From Fratercula arctica (taxonomy: Eukaryota; Chordata; Aves; Charadriiformes; Alcidae), in the NCBI GenBank assembly GCA_947846985.1, contig CANTUZ010000004.1:2656927-2720926 (forward strand): a DNA stretch of 64,000 bases, read 5' to 3'. A program made the position numbers and the translations under genes. A model generated the notes under the pieces. That model was given only the letters and a program-made list of their open reading frames with translations, searched no databases and had not been told where the DNA came from. Positions 1 through 14,407 of the stretch are shown here, in pieces. Numbering within the stretch: position 1 is the stretch's first letter; each line of letters starts with the position of its first letter.

Positions 1-3000
1 GCACTTGGTAGCTATAAACTCTGGTTGGCAGCAGCGTGAATCTGCCTTCTGTATAACATGGACATGAGCCTTTTAAAGAACGCGACGATATTATCCACTT
101 TGCAGTGGGGGTTCCTCTTGGAGCAGCCTGAGGTCCACGCTCTGGATGTGCTCCTCTGCTGTCTCCCACGCTGACACGAGCAGGAGGGAGGTAACAGGTT
201 TTTTGTGTCGGAGGCTGGGAAGATCGAGGTCGCTTTTTCCTGCTGTCGCAGGGCGGTTGTATTCTTGTAGCTATGGGTTGACTCATATCCTATATGTGAT
301 GATTTTTACTTATCGAACAGATGCAATTAGGTGCCGTGACTCTCCCAGGACTTCAGAGAGTGGTGATGGAAAGACTGGGCGCGTTGGGTGCAGCGGGGGC
401 CTGGTTCTGCGGTGCTGTTGTGCAGTCTTCTAAGCCTGTTCAGAGCAAGCGCATAACACTGAATAATTGTTTTATGCGGCCTGTAGGGCTTACTAGCCAA
501 CTTATCCTTGCTTTTTGTGGCTATGAATGGAAGCGCAAGGTGATGGAAAATAGATCTCTCCATTTAGATGAATGGTATGCAGTTAAGGTTTATTAATATA
601 ATAATGAGGTGCTTCTTAGGTTGGAAATCCCTTCTGCTTGTGGGTTTCAGAAAGCTGAGATCAACAATAAAGAGAAAAGTGTTTTTTGAATAAAGCATGT
701 GCTGCACGTGTGTTCCTTCTTTGTGTTCCTTGAAAATAACAGTATAATGTAGAGGAATGGGGGTAGGCTCTTTATTTCATGGTACTGGGTTAAAGAAAAT
801 TAAATGTAAGATGAAGATTCTCCTGAGGATGGAGAGAATTCTTGTCTTTTAATCAGTAAAGTTTTTTTTTTTTTGTGGACTGAAGCACACGTTTTTAATG
901 TATAATAGTTATTCTTTTTTATCTTAGTGGTTCTCATACAGAAGATGTTTAAATGTCATTTTTTTTGCTCTGAGAAAATGAACTCTCATTTCTGTAAGGA
1001 AACACAACACTGTTAGCATAGCTGAGGGTTGGTATGTTCTGGAATCATCACATTTATTTTGTTTTGTTGCAACTTGAAACTTGTTCTGAATACCAAATAA
1101 CACACAGTGAAAACTTGAGGACTTCCTCACATTAGTTGCCTGTCTCAGTAGAAGGGGTTTGACATAGTACGTATAATCAGTACAGTTTGCCTATCAGTGG
1201 TGTTTTAATTTGTTTTTTTTTTTTTTTACTTTTATCTCTGCGAAGAAGTCTTACGGAGCTCTAACATCCTTGCACGGTTATCAACTCTGTTAAAAACTTC
1301 TGTAATGAGGAAATACTGAGTCTCGGGTGTTAAAATCTCTTAAAAACCCAGAAGGATTTCCTTAAACTGTACTCCTACCCTACAGTAAGCAGCGGGGAAT
1401 TACGTTTTAGTTGGAAATCCATAGCCCCAATCCAGAGCGCTTTGACAACTCTCTAAGCTGATGCTTTTCATGGGTTTTCGCATTTCAGGAGTGCTGTGAA
1501 GGTATTCGCACATCAGAAATTAACTGTGGCTTTGCCTCTGGAAGGGTGAAAGCTGCTCCTTTTACTTGCTATGTTTGTGTTTCAGTGAAGAAAGCGGCAA
1601 CTGGGACAATTTGCAACTGAACGGCTGTTCGTAAAACAGAAGACAAATTCATACAACACAAACTTTGTTCAGGAGCTGCCTGTACATTGCTCTGTGATGG
1701 ATGCAGAAGGAGATGAATGCAGGGGCGGGGGCAGAGGGCAGCAGGGCTGGCTCTGGCTCTGGGGCCAGGCATTTTTCTCCTGCAGCTTGGGCCTGTTGTT
1801 GGTCCTGCTGAAGCAGCATCTTTCAGTTCCCCCGGTGCTCGGGCCTGGGCGGGAGTTCAGGTCCCCACTGCCCTGTGTCTGGGAGCAGCAAGTTGCGTCG
1901 ACTTTGTTTCTCCAGGTGCTGCTTTTTGAGAGCAGCCGTCTCCCTTTTCATGAAATACATAAGTAGTGGTGAAGCAGACTTTTTTTACATCAAGCACCGT
2001 GCCTTAACATTTAACCTGATGCAACTGAAGCATGAAGCTGGTGTCTTTGCTTACCCTGGGGTGATTTATCTGCCGTACTGACCTGAGGTAGGTATTTCAC
2101 AGCGCTCTCCGCAATGAGCTTCCAATACACTACATTTATCATCCAGTTCCAGCCTCCTCAAGTCTTCTGTGTGTATGTACATGCCTGTTTCTTTTCCTGG
2201 TACACTTACTGGTCAGAAAGTGTTCTTTTTTCCTCTGTGTAAATGGGATCTCGTGTTCTAGCAGTCTGGGGCCCAGCAGTGAAGTCACGGTCCTCCTCAG
2301 TTGTCTCCGTGTGTTTAAGAACAGCGTTTGGAGCTGCAGGGTGCTTTTTCTAAACATTCAGGCGCGCATGGTGTTTGTGGCAAAAAAAGATTTTGAAACA
2401 ACTCTTCTTTACTTTAGGTAGCACAAAAGAAACATAGACAAATTAATGAACTAAAAGAGACGGTTCTATGGGTTGTGGGGCTTTTTGAGCTTTAATCGGA
2501 GACTCTGGGCTGGCCACACTGACTTTCTGCAGCCTGTGGGGTTTTTTTCCTGGAAGGAGTGAGTGTCTGCTGGCTGTAATATTCTGCTTCGGGGGTCTTT
2601 CCTCTCCATCCTCCCTCCTGGCTGGTGAACGACTCATGGTTTAATCTTCACTGTGTCACGGGCGGTGATCTGGCATCAGTCTTTATTTGGAGATCAGGGT
2701 CTTTACAAGAGCTGCCCTGTTCCACGTTTTCCGTTTCAGTGATCTTCCTGGATGGTAACTGTTCATCCGCAAACACTGACTTAGGTAGATGATTAACATT
2801 TAATAACAGAGTTATGGAGCTATATGCCAGACCCTTGGCAGGAGATGGTGGATTTCTCATGGATTTGTTCACTGGGACAAGAATTTCACAATTTCCCAGC
2901 ATTTATAAATTTCACAAGTCATCGTGCCTTTTGTCTTTCTGGGTGCATTTGAAGAGCCTTGTTTAGGAAACAACGTCTTGTAATTTGTCATTTACTTTTC

Positions 3001-6000
3001 CTTTTTAAATTCCCAGCATGAAAAATTCCTTTTTCCTTTGCGAGGTCACTTCCTCGTTCCTTCCCTCTCCTCAACCCTATCAAAACCGTGACCAGGTTTC
3101 CCATTGGCGTTTTCTCTTTAGAGTAGGGGTTGTGCTGTCTAGTTAATTGATAAGAGAAATGACAGAAATCAGGTTTGGCCAGTGGAAAAAGCCTATAATG
3201 CATTAATAGTTGAGACCCGTGGAGAGTGCAAAGTAATGTAGCTATAGGAAAGATGACAGCTTGCACCACGTGGGCACCTGCCTCAAATGTAATTTCTCAC
3301 TGGGCTGAAACTGGCAACAAACCATTGCTGTACTGGTGTGCGTGCCTAACTTGGGCCTTGCTTTGAAAACTTCCCTGTTCTTGCTTTGGGAGTGTCGGTG
3401 CCAGCTTTGGAGTTGGAAGCAGTGTCCCTCTGTGAAAACGTTGGGAGAAAATAAAATAGCTGCCTCCGTACTGGGTTATATGATAAAAGCGTAAATGGAC
3501 AATGGTACTCGTCAAATCTGTAGATCTGTTATATTCTGCTGGTGCTTTTGAAAGCGTAAGCCAACGCTGTTCATTGTGGAGCAGTGAAGTACGTCTGCAG
3601 TTGAAGTGAGAAGCGGTTTGTGTTCAGCGGGGTTAGTAGGGGTGGGTTTATGCGCACATACACGTATACGGGGCTGGGCCCCTTTATCTCTCAGGGGCTT
3701 TCAGTTGTGCCGGGCAGCAGCAGATCTGTGTGCTGCAAGGAGAAGAGGCAAGAGGGCGCTGGGGTTGGAAGTCATAGCCTGCTTTTCCAGAAGGAATTTC
3801 ATCGTATCTGTGTGTCAAATGTGACTTTAGTTTTGAACTGTCAGCCCTTGCTTTTATTGCTTCTATGCGAGTCATAAATGACAGCTCACTTGAAAACTGA
3901 TTTTTCGCTCTCTCCAGCACAATAATTCCAAGCTGTAGAAATCGCCCAGTGGGACGCAGTTTTGGAGACAGTCATCTTACTGTTTTTATGGGCTACTCAA
4001 AAATCTGTAATCATATTCCAGGACCATAACGTTAATGTTCATCAGATGACTTCTGAAGGTCTTAAACTGATCAGGAAAGTCAATATTGTTTTAATTATCC
4101 CCAGACAACGTTTTACACAAGTGGTGTTTACACTCTGAATGTACGTGTACATCAGTAGCTTTAGGAGAGAGAAAATGAAGCCAGAAGGCTGGAGCAAAAA
4201 AGTCAGGAGAATTTGTGGTTCCTATTTTGTGTTAGAAAAGAAACAGAAAGATCGTGGACTGGAAAGAAATTTGAAAGCGCGCTGTCGTGAAAAGAGCCCA
4301 CCGAAGGTAATATAAGCTCACGTGCTTGTGACTGGAAGAGGGAGAGGGATGTAACCTCCCGCTAGAGGTGTAGAAGCAAGTCTGTTTTGAGTCTCACTTT
4401 TCCTCTAGCACCCACCCACCCACCCACGCACACTTGCCAGTCCCCTTGAGGCAGCAGGTTCTTTGCATATGTCTTTCTCCTTGGCATATGGGGCACAGGA
4501 TTGTTGTGTTAGTGTGACTGCAGCATACGCTGCGATGACACGTAGGTTCATCCTGCACCCAGCAGATGGTAGGGGGAAATTTGCTGCTCCCTGAACGGAG
4601 AAAGGAGGTTTTGTCTGGCAGCTTCTGTGCTTTGAGAACAGATCACTTCAGCAAAATAACTTGAGATGTTTGCTTTCTTCATTTGCTGTGGCTCACTGGA
4701 GCAAGCGATTTGCCCTAATGCGTGTGCCTGAGATGTTCTTTCAACTTCCTAAAAACACACGGATCCTCTCTATGTATCACTCCGTACAAGTGTGGGCAAG
4801 TCCCATTGAAGGCTGTTGTGATCTGGGAACTTGGGCTGTTTGCTTCTAATGTTGGTTTTCTCCTGGAGGGGGGCTGCCAGGGACCGCATCTGCAAAAGAC
4901 AATGTAAACACCAATGAGGTTTTTTGGGGAGGGGGGGCGTTGCCACCTGGTATCTTCTAGTGGAGAGGTGAACTTGGTTTTGACTGTTTCATTTGATCTA
5001 ATAGGGAAAACCAGAAATGATGCGAAGAGGAAAATAACCGTAACGCCCTTTCTGTGGGAGACAAGGCCGTCTTCTAATGCGATAACAGAAATGGCACGTC
5101 TCCTTCTGCTGTCACCTGAGTGCTCGGTGGAGCTGAGCAAGTGTGTTACTGAGCTTCTGCGGGAAACTGAAATTCCATCCTAACGTTGCCTGCTGCAGGG
5201 CACCTTAGAAAATAAACATGGAATTTCTTTGCATCCAAAGAGTGCATCTTTTTCCGGCAGCTCTGGGTTCTGCCAGCTTTTAATTTCTGCTGTAATATTA
5301 GTTATCAGAGGTTTATATCACAACTGTGAAAGTTTTCTTTGGGATGACGTTGGGCATCTTACCAAGGAATTTTGTGCTAGGATTTTTTTGGTAGTTTGAA
5401 AAATAATTGGCCCTGGACGTGACTGCCAAGAACTAACAGAACTTTGCTGTACATTTTTGATGACCCCCAAAGAACTTTTGGATTGAATTTGTTAGATAAC
5501 TGAGGAAAAGGGATCCCCAGCTCCCGTTGGGATTGACTGGAAATTGGGTACTTTTCTCTAGTAAGGGTATAGGAAAATCCTAGGCTTAATTTTTAGATAG
5601 AAACGTTGAAGCTACTGGTGTGTATCAGCAAGAAACTGTCTCCCTCTATAGAGAAAACCAAACCTGAACCAAGCTGGTTTTGTGTAGAAATGGAAAATAA
5701 ACTGTTAGTATAGACTAAATTTCTTCTGTCCTTCACATATAAATGGCCCTCTCACTGCGGTACAGTATCAGTTGACACGAAAATGAGTCAGGACAAATGA
5801 AACAGCCCGGTTTAGATGGACCTGTATAACACAAAATGACACCGAATATACAAAAGACAGTTTGGATGGGATCTTTTTAACTGAATTTCAAAACACTGGA
5901 AAAGTCGATTAAGGTTGAGCTTTGTAGTTGAATAGTCACGTGGGCAGCAAAAAAGGGCTTGTAGTATTGAAAAGCAGGATTTGGCGTGCTCTGGCTCAGG

Positions 6001-7201
6001 GGTCAAAGCAGAACTACTTGGACTTGCGAAGCCTAGAAATGTTTGTCCTATGTCCTGTTTCTTGAGGTGTGCTTTCAGGGAGGCAGCTGGGAGAAATGGC
6101 AAAAGCTATGAAGGAGGGCTGCCGGTAGGTGAATTTGTGGGAGTTCTGTCTGCTCCAGCGTACCTTAGAGCTCATTGGAGAGGCAGATTTGCTCTATACT
6201 AGTACCAGGCTACGCTTGCACGTTTACCAGCCCAGGATGTGTTCGAGGACGTTGTGAGGAACTGGTGAATGTCTGCTCAGTCTTTTGAGATAAACCACTA
6301 GTGCTTTAATCAATCATAAAACTTAGGCAAAATTGGACTACTGTGTCCGGATGGTGGTCCCATGTGGAATTTCTTATCTTCCAGGTTGGTTTCATGGGTT
6401 TCTTTTTCCTTTTTTTTTTTTTTTCCCTTGAACAACTCATGCCCCCATCAGAAATGCCAGTGTGAAACCCCCTCACCATTGCACTTGTTGCACAGGCTTG
6501 TTAAATTAATTCATTCAGAGTTGTTCAGGATAAATCATTCTCTGCGCCTTTTCAGTAAGCATTAGCTCTCCAGTTGTTGCTATTGTAACTCCTGAATTTC
6601 ACAAGGAGCCTAAGATATTCCTCGGTGCTTTCGGGAAGACATATAATAGATGGAAAAAATCCCAAATACGAAGCTCTTCCATATGGGTGCATTGATTTTA
6701 TATCACTGCTCAGATCCATCAGCCTTGAAAGCGGCTGTAAAGAGCCACACGATGCTGTGTTGCTCTGAAGTTTATGATGCTAGGATATCTATATTTCTGC
6801 CATGCATATTAAATAGCTTCTAGTGGGTATACGGACAACAGATTTCCATTGGAAGACCACTGTAATTCTCCTAGTGCTGTGATTTATTGTTGAGTCGTAG
6901 ATTAAGGAGACCCGTTAGGATAAAATACTCGGTGCTTACTCAGTTTTGTAATCATTATAGCTACTTCGGAATCATTCAGTAATGAATCCTCTAAATAACC
7001 CCGCGAGCTCAGCATCCGAAGTATCTTTATATTACCAGCTGGAATGCTACGGCTATGGGAGAGTCCTAGACACCCTTAACTGTGTTTCTGAGGATCAGTG
7101 AGGGGAAAAAAAGCTCTCCCTCCTCCCCCAAGTAATAAATCCTGAGCATGATTTCTTCCTCTGTTAATTTGAACAATTTTAAGCCAGATGTTTCATGACT
7201 C
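1..7201. other. Upstream non-coding region, part 1; probably FRAS1 intron
   Basis: No exon, RNA gene or transposable element is recognised here. Open frames are short and lack domain signatures or credible splice context. Simple tracts include T runs at 862-874 and 1213-1227 and a T run at about 6410-6424. The assignment to a FRAS1 intron is inferred only from the plus-strand FRAS1 exons downstream. Confidence 0.5.
4409..4433. repeat. (CCCA)n short repeat
   Basis: Four tandem CACC/CCCA units ending in CACGCACAC. Confidence 0.85.
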
Positions 7202-7224
7202 AAAAAAAAAAAAAAAAAAAAAAA
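7202..7224. repeat. Poly-A run (A23)
   Basis: Uninterrupted 23-A homopolymer with no retroposed gene recognised upstream. Confidence 0.95.
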
Positions 7225-10200
7225 GTTTCATAAACTGCTTCCTGTGGGTTTTATGGAGATGAAAGTTGAACTTTTTGCAGGCTCAAAACTGGGAAATTTT
7301 AATTTAAGTTTCATACGGAGCATAAATTTTCAGTGACATCCAGGGGAGCTGAAAGTTTGGGTCTTGCAGCGGGGTGACAAAGATGAGAAATTTTGGACCT
7401 TGCAGCTATATACATACCCTTTTACTTATCTCAGTTATCAGACTAGAAATCTTTATTTCTAATGGGAATGTAGTCTCCCTGAAAATTTTAACCTTTTCGT
7501 TTCCTGGGAATTCACCTGTTGTCCTACTTTAATATATTTGGACGTAGTCCTGTGGCAGTAAATTACTTTTGGGTGCTTAGCCAGCACGAGACCAATATGC
7601 TGTAAGTCGGGTCTTCTTTTCTGGTTCAGGATATTCATATTTTCAGAGGAAATACACGGTCGGTTATTTGGTTAGGAACTTGAAAACCTGTGCTGATTTA
7701 GACAGAGTTGTCGTTACTGACACACTAATAGCCAGCTCTGAGTTAGTGGATGCAGTAAATCCTTTTATGCACTGAGCCTGGTGGAGTGGTTTCAGATGAA
7801 AACATGAGCCAACTTGTTAGCAATTTCTTTCCCACATTTTTTGCAGTTTTATAGATTCTTCTATATATGTAAGAAGCCTGATTTTCTTGAGCATTTAAGG
7901 AACTAATTTACAGCTAAATTGTCAGTATTTACACAGTAAAGGTAACTTGCTACATTTTTATTCCGGCGGATTTGTTTGTTTGCTTTAAAGAACCAGAATT
8001 TTAGGAGTGTTCCATTTTGAAAACCTAGGTTTGGTTTTAAATCTGGAGGCACTTAAAAATCGGATCTACTCCTTTATATCTCAGTTTCTCAATGAAACTG
8101 GGGGTCATCATGCTTATGGACAGAGAACCTAAAACTGCCTCAGTCTACTGTTGTGGGAAACCTTCCAAACAAAAGTGAATTATGTGCTTCTAAAAGTAGT
8201 ATATCTTGCAACTGCAGAAGTTTGGGCATGACTGCAATGTAGTGTTTTGCCGCGTTATTTTTTTTTAAATGCTGTAATTTTACTTCCTAAGAGGTTTTTG
8301 GATGCTTGAGTGCAATCCGGTGAGTGATCCTACGTATGTGATGTGTGATTGACAAGGTAAAATGAGGTCATATCCGTGATAGCTGAGACACATTGACGTG
8401 CTAAAAAGTAGAGCTCAGTTTAAAATAGTTTACCTCTGTTTTTTTCTGTCTGGTCTATTAATGCTTAGACTCTTCCACGCAAACTTATTTAAGACAGCAC
8501 TGATCCTCCAGTTTCTTTTGGAAGATGATACGGCTTAACGGCCCTGTGTCTCTCCTGCTTTGGTATTGTGCAACTTAGGGTTTCTCTTAGTAATTTTTAG
8601 CAACAGCCTGCCCCGTAAGGTCACGGGATCCTTCCCAGTGAATTTCAGAAGGATTTGCTGACCGTGGAGGAGTGGTGGGAGCTCTGGATCTCCTCACACT
8701 TTGGAGAGGAGCGCGCTGCATTTACCACAGATGCTTCCGTCTCCTCTGAACGGCCCTTATTGCAATGCTTAAATATCTTTTTGCGGGGGAAGATCTCAGC
8801 TCACAAGATGTAAGAGTGTTAGTTCTCCTTCTTGCTTCAGGCAAAGAAATATCTGTAAGATCAGAGGCAAGCCTCTTGAAATCCCCAGGAAAAGCCATCA
8901 TCCATGATATTTTTGCATCCTAGGAGTGGGCTAGTGCAGTTAAATGCTCTTCTTGCTATGATTAGCATCCTGCGTGTTGTTCAGTTATTAACTTGGCATG
9001 GCATTGCTCTCTAGTAATAGTTGGATGTGGGTGCCCGGTGTGTCATGCTGTACGTTCCTGTATGAAGCACTGATTTGTATTATGAAGCACTTTCTAATTA
9101 TTATTGCGATGTTGATTTCCCTAACAAAAACAGGACGTGTTAGTATCAGAAATGAATTGGGAACGACGCTTTGCTGAGCTTCCACTGCTTATCAGCAAGG
9201 TATCAGCAAGCAGCGCTTGATGCTTTTGGACGTGTGGCTTTGTTAAGAACATGCAAGGTGCAGGCAGCTCTGATTTAAAAAGCCTATCGGTTGTTAGGCT
9301 TGTTTCAATTTAGAAGCTTAACAATTCTTCGATAGGTGAAGTGTGGTTTGTTAGACCCTTTTCTAATACTAAAATTTAGCACAATGGACCGCAGCAGTTT
9401 GTTACTATGTGATCATTTCCTTCCTTTTAGTCTTGCATTTGAGTATGTATTTTGTTTTGCAGGTAGCAGCAAGGGGGCTGATCTGATCTTCAAGGTCGTA
9501 TCTTTTACTCAGCGTCCTGTTTACACAGATGCCTTCTTTAGCCTCTACAAATAACTGATAAATCCACATGAATCTGTATGTTCAGACCGAGGAAACGATA
9601 ATTTCTCATATGGCAGCTCTGACAGGTAACCTCGTTGTTAAAATCAGCAGTAGTGCTGTCTGCGTAAGAGCTGCAATGAGGTCTCTATACTTAACATTTT
9701 CAGTGCATTCTGTATGATGCCAGCATGTTTTTAACCTTACTGAAGTCATTTCATGCCTCTGTAATTCATTGGCTTTTTAGTGTATTTATAGAAGCTGTTT
9801 TTTCAAGCACTGCAGTAGGAATGATGAGAGCATCTGGTTAAATCCATCACATCTTGTAGAACAACCTCATAACGGTTATTCTCGGTTAGCTAAAATAGGA
9901 AAAATAACCTTGGTAATTGAGCCTTTCCCCCTTTAGGTGGTTACACCAATATTTTAAAGGCTTTGGATATTTAATATAATTAGAGTGCCATAAGTGTCAC
10001 CGCTGTGCTTTTCTGCGATGGAAACCGCATGAGTTAGCTATGAGAGCTGTAAAAACACAGACACGTTTCAGCTTACACTTAGTTCCAGGGAACTCTGCTT
10101 ATAACCTCTTGTTGTACTCTAACATAACAAAGAACGCATCAGGGAGCTTTAATTTTTCTAAAGAAAGTTTTCTTTCTCTTCTGGGGCCCTCTACTTTCTG

Positions 10201-13200
10201 TGGCGTTCCAGACCAGTCTGTGCAAGCAAATCCAAAGTGGATTGAATTCAGCACCTCAGTCCAAATATGTGACAGTAGTAGAGGAAAGGAAAGCAGGTTT
10301 GTATAGGAGGACAGTGACTTACCTGGGTTTAGGGTAAAGCCCTCTGAGGGTCCTGTAATTTAGCTGAGGGTTGGGTAAGGATTTTATTGCCTTCTGGCTA
10401 CGTTATATCCCTTCCCTCTTCTGCTGCAGCTAAGAACGCAGTGATGCAGATATTGGCTTCGCGTTGCAGAACTTGCTGCCTCCCACGGAAATCCCTGAGC
10501 TGAATGGCGTCTGGTTCACTGGGAGTGTGGCCTTTCTTGTTATCCCTGATCAGGAGTTCCCACATACTCACCTTGTAGGTTGACTGGTTTTTATGGCTGT
10601 TGGAGTGACCGATGCTGGGACTGCATCACGGACCAGAGAGAGGAGGATGTCTGAGGGAGCATGGTCCTTCCCTAATGTTGCTACACCTACGGAGGTAGCC
10701 TGTGGTGGGCTAGTGCTACCTTTTAAGAGTGGAATTTGTGAGGATCTAATCTGTGTAATCCCTGTAAGGATATAACGCATTTGGTACAGGTGTGGGTGCC
10801 AAACAACTTTGTAGTATCACGTGCAGGGGGTGCTTTCTGGTATTCGCTCTGCCAGCAGTGTAGAAGTGGTCAGTTTTTGTTACGGGCTTACCCTGACTCT
10901 TGACTGCAAGATGATGTAGAAGCAAAAAAGCTGTGATTTGTTGACATTCATATTTGGAAACCTCCCTGAGACGGTGTTGACAGCAGCATCTGTCTGGAGG
11001 GACGGAGCGGGGGTTGTGTGAGGATCACTGGGCAGGTCAGAAAGCTGAGAAATACCCGCCCTGCGCTGGCATGGAGAGTTGATCTCTTTCTTTAACCTTT
11101 CAGTCTCTGGAAAGCGATGCCGGAGCGATTTAGCTGGTGACTGTAGACTTGCCAGTTTGCAGCGTTGCAGAGAAACTGGAGGTGAGGCCAGAGTCGCTTA
11201 CGGAAATGTGATCAGCATATTTCTATTTGGGGAGCCCACATTCTCGCACTCTTCGGCTTTAGAGGGCTGGATCCTCAGCCACTGTAAATGGCTGTATCTG
11301 CTTTGATGTCAGTGGAGCTGGGCGTTTTACCAGCTGAGCGTTTGACCCTAGCGCTGGCAGTCAGCCTTCGGGCCACTGAGCTTATTTAATACATGAAGCA
11401 AGGCTGCAAAATGGCAACTGGGTTGCCAGTTGGTGTTTGCCAAAGAGAGCATGAGTTTACCTTTTAACTTCACTTGCCAGAGATTTGCAGTAAGCCCAGC
11501 CGCTAATCTGTCTCTTGTTCTTACCTCATCTTGGCCCTACACGGGAAGTTTCTCCTCCTTTGAGCCAAATTCACATGTACGCATATAAAGAAATGATTTA
11601 GCATTGGATACGAGTAAGCGGTTGTAAAGGAAGCTGGCTTTGCGGAATGCGTTAAAGCAGATGTGCTGATGGTGGAATTGAGATATCCTTCGCTTGGCCA
11701 TCTTCAGACAGTTCCCTGTGTTATTCTTGTGCTTATTAACCATTTTTGGGGGCCGGTTTGAAGTGCGAGGTGGTGATAATTGTTTAGGATTCTTGGGTTT
11801 TTTGTGCGTGTGTGGGTTCCCCAATCAATTACAAGTATGCTTGCAGCATACAATCTTACTTGGCGGCTCCCAGACGGACCACTCTGTGAGATCTGCCCTA
11901 GCGTGTAGCTGGTGGGAGGGAAGAGAGAAGTTACTGATTAATTTGGTGTTTGCTGTCCCTGTGCATATGAAGATATCACCTCTAAAGCTGGACTGGTTGG
12001 TTTGGGCCAACTTGTTATTTTCTTAAACCGATCTGTGCTCTGTTTCTTCTGTGTGTCATGACGAAGTCCCTCCCTTGGAGTAATACTTCCCTGTGCCAGC
12101 TTCTGAATACATAAATGGCTGTTAAGTGGGTTTGAATAGACTAATAAGCAAAAGCTCTGTGATTTTGTTGGCATTACACAGTATTCGGGGTGTCTGAAAG
12201 CTCGAGTTTAAGGCAGAGGCAGCAATGTAGACACTTGTGTTAGGTTAGGGGTGTTACGGATTGCGTGTAGATGGGGAGTCGTGGGCTGGACTCCCTTAAG
12301 GGTTGCCTTTGGTGTTACCCCTCTGCCTTTTATAGCATCATCCGTGAACTGCTGGCGCGTGTTGAGATCTGAATGACTCCATACTCGGCATTAACACTGG
12401 AGCTGATGGTGTGTGCTGGGCAGCGTGCTCTGGCATCCCGAGGCTGTAGCCCAGGCTGGAGTAGGGGAGCCCTTGGAACAAAGATGTCGGCTGGTTTGAT
12501 AGGCCGGTGGGTACGGGCCCTGTCCTGCCGGGTTCTTGTCACCGTGTGAATTTGACAGAAAGGGCTATATTTTGTGCTCTGCACATATTTCTGCAGTAGT
12601 TTCCCTGAGGTTACTCTTCCTCTAATCAAACATGATTATCCTTGCCTTCCCAGGCACTTCGACTGTTGGAAATCCATCCGTGCTTTGCCTCTGGCTTCCC
12701 TGGGAACAGCTCCTGGCTCTGCTTTGTGTTCGTGTCTCTGTTTCCTGGCAAGGCAGTTGCTGTGACTGCTGAGAAGTCAAATGAGGTCTTTTACTGTGGT
12801 TCATTTTTTTCTTGGCACAGTCAGTTTGGTCGCTAGGAAGGTGGTGATCCCCATGTGTCTGAAGGAATTGGAAGACAATGTTTCAGGAATCCAAAGGAAA
12901 CTGCCCTCCCCTTCAATTCCCCTTTCTCTTAATCATCATTTTCATATAGACTTCCAGATGATTTTCTAATGAGCTTTTAGCCTCCTTGTGTTCCAATTGC
13001 TAGTTTATTGACTACATTGTCCATGTGGCGACCTTGAAATGAAAGCAATGCAGCGTAACTGCTGTGCTGGAGTCTTTTGCTACCTTTAACACAGAAGAGA
13101 AAGTAAAAATTTATCAGCGACAAGGGGTTTTTTTTATAGGGACGTTCCTGAGATCCTTCCCTTGTCCCATTCTCTTTCTCCTAGTGTCTTCCCTGGCTTT

Positions 13201-14378
13201 TTAATATGAGCATCTGTATGAATAAATAACAGTGCCTTCAGGCATTGTACTGTTTTGCACAGTACTTTTAAGGACCTACACTTAGAGGAGCCTGTTTGCA
13301 ATTTTGTCGGATTTTATTACAGACTTAGGGAAGCAAAGAGCATCTCCACCGTTGCCTGTGGGCTTTATACAGCCAGTGGAGGCCACAGTTTAAATCCTGT
13401 AGGAGAAGATAGATCAAAAAAAAAAGGGCATTGTAGCAGTACTTGTTCTGCATTCCTCTAAGAAGGGTACCCATGTTAGGAGGAGCTCATTTGCAGAGCC
13501 AGGGGTATTTTCTGTGCGTCGATGCCGAAACGCCATCTCAGTGAGCTGATTTGCGCTTGTCTTTCAAACATGCATTACACGATTGAAAAAAAAACACCAT
13601 TAAGCTGAATTGCCCATCAACCAAAACCGGGCAATGCGGTTGTTGTCGCAAGGTGCTGGCACACCTGGGAATTCAAAAGCACCAAAGCTGGTATTTTATT
13701 CCCAGAGCCTTTCGTTGCAGTGCAGAATTAATTCTGAGATGAGCCCTGTCGGAGGGAAGGAGATGTGACAGTCAGCTTCGGGTGAGCTTTTTGACAGGAC
13801 ATCATTTGCAAAAACTACCGCTGTGTCCGGAATCCATCAAACGGTTAGCAGGGGACCCTGAACATCCTGAAGACCAAACGTGTAGGTACTGGATGTAATC
13901 CAGCTTTTATTTGGTGGTTCTGGGGAGTTTTGTGGCTGCATAAAGCTGTTCTGCAGCGCCTCATTGGGGCCTGCGTGTCACTTAGGTCCTGAACCCCGTT
14001 CTGCGGATGTGAAGGGGACTGAAAGGTTTCTCGGGGCTCCCGGTGTGGCTCCCTGCTGTGAACAGAAGCCAGGGCTCGGGGATATCCACGACAGCTGATT
14101 TGTGTAAGGGTAAGCCGTACCCTCAACCTTTGAAGTGTTAAAAGCAGGTATGCGCATCATGTGCCAGGTTTTTGAGAAAGGTGTGTGTACCCTTTAAAAA
14201 AAAAAACAGCAACTTGGAAGCTGATCAGAAAGGTGGTTGATTATATTTTTGTGCCCTTAGGTTTACTGCAGTTTTGCTTTCTGCCAGATGTTTTGCTGAG
14301 CTTATTTTGTGTGCACAAAATCCGAAATGTGATTGTTGGTAAAGGCAGTATTTTGGGTACTTCCTTGGAATAACATTT

Positions 14379-14407
14379 AAAAAAAAAAAAAACAACAAAA
14401 AAACAAA
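14379..14407. repeat. A-rich simple repeat
   Basis: A14 followed by CAACAAAAAAAC; no source transcript is identified. Confidence 0.9.

Noticed and set aside
4715..5140. 141-codon minus-strand open frame
   Set aside because: No domain or signature, several chance frames on the other strand, and no splice context.
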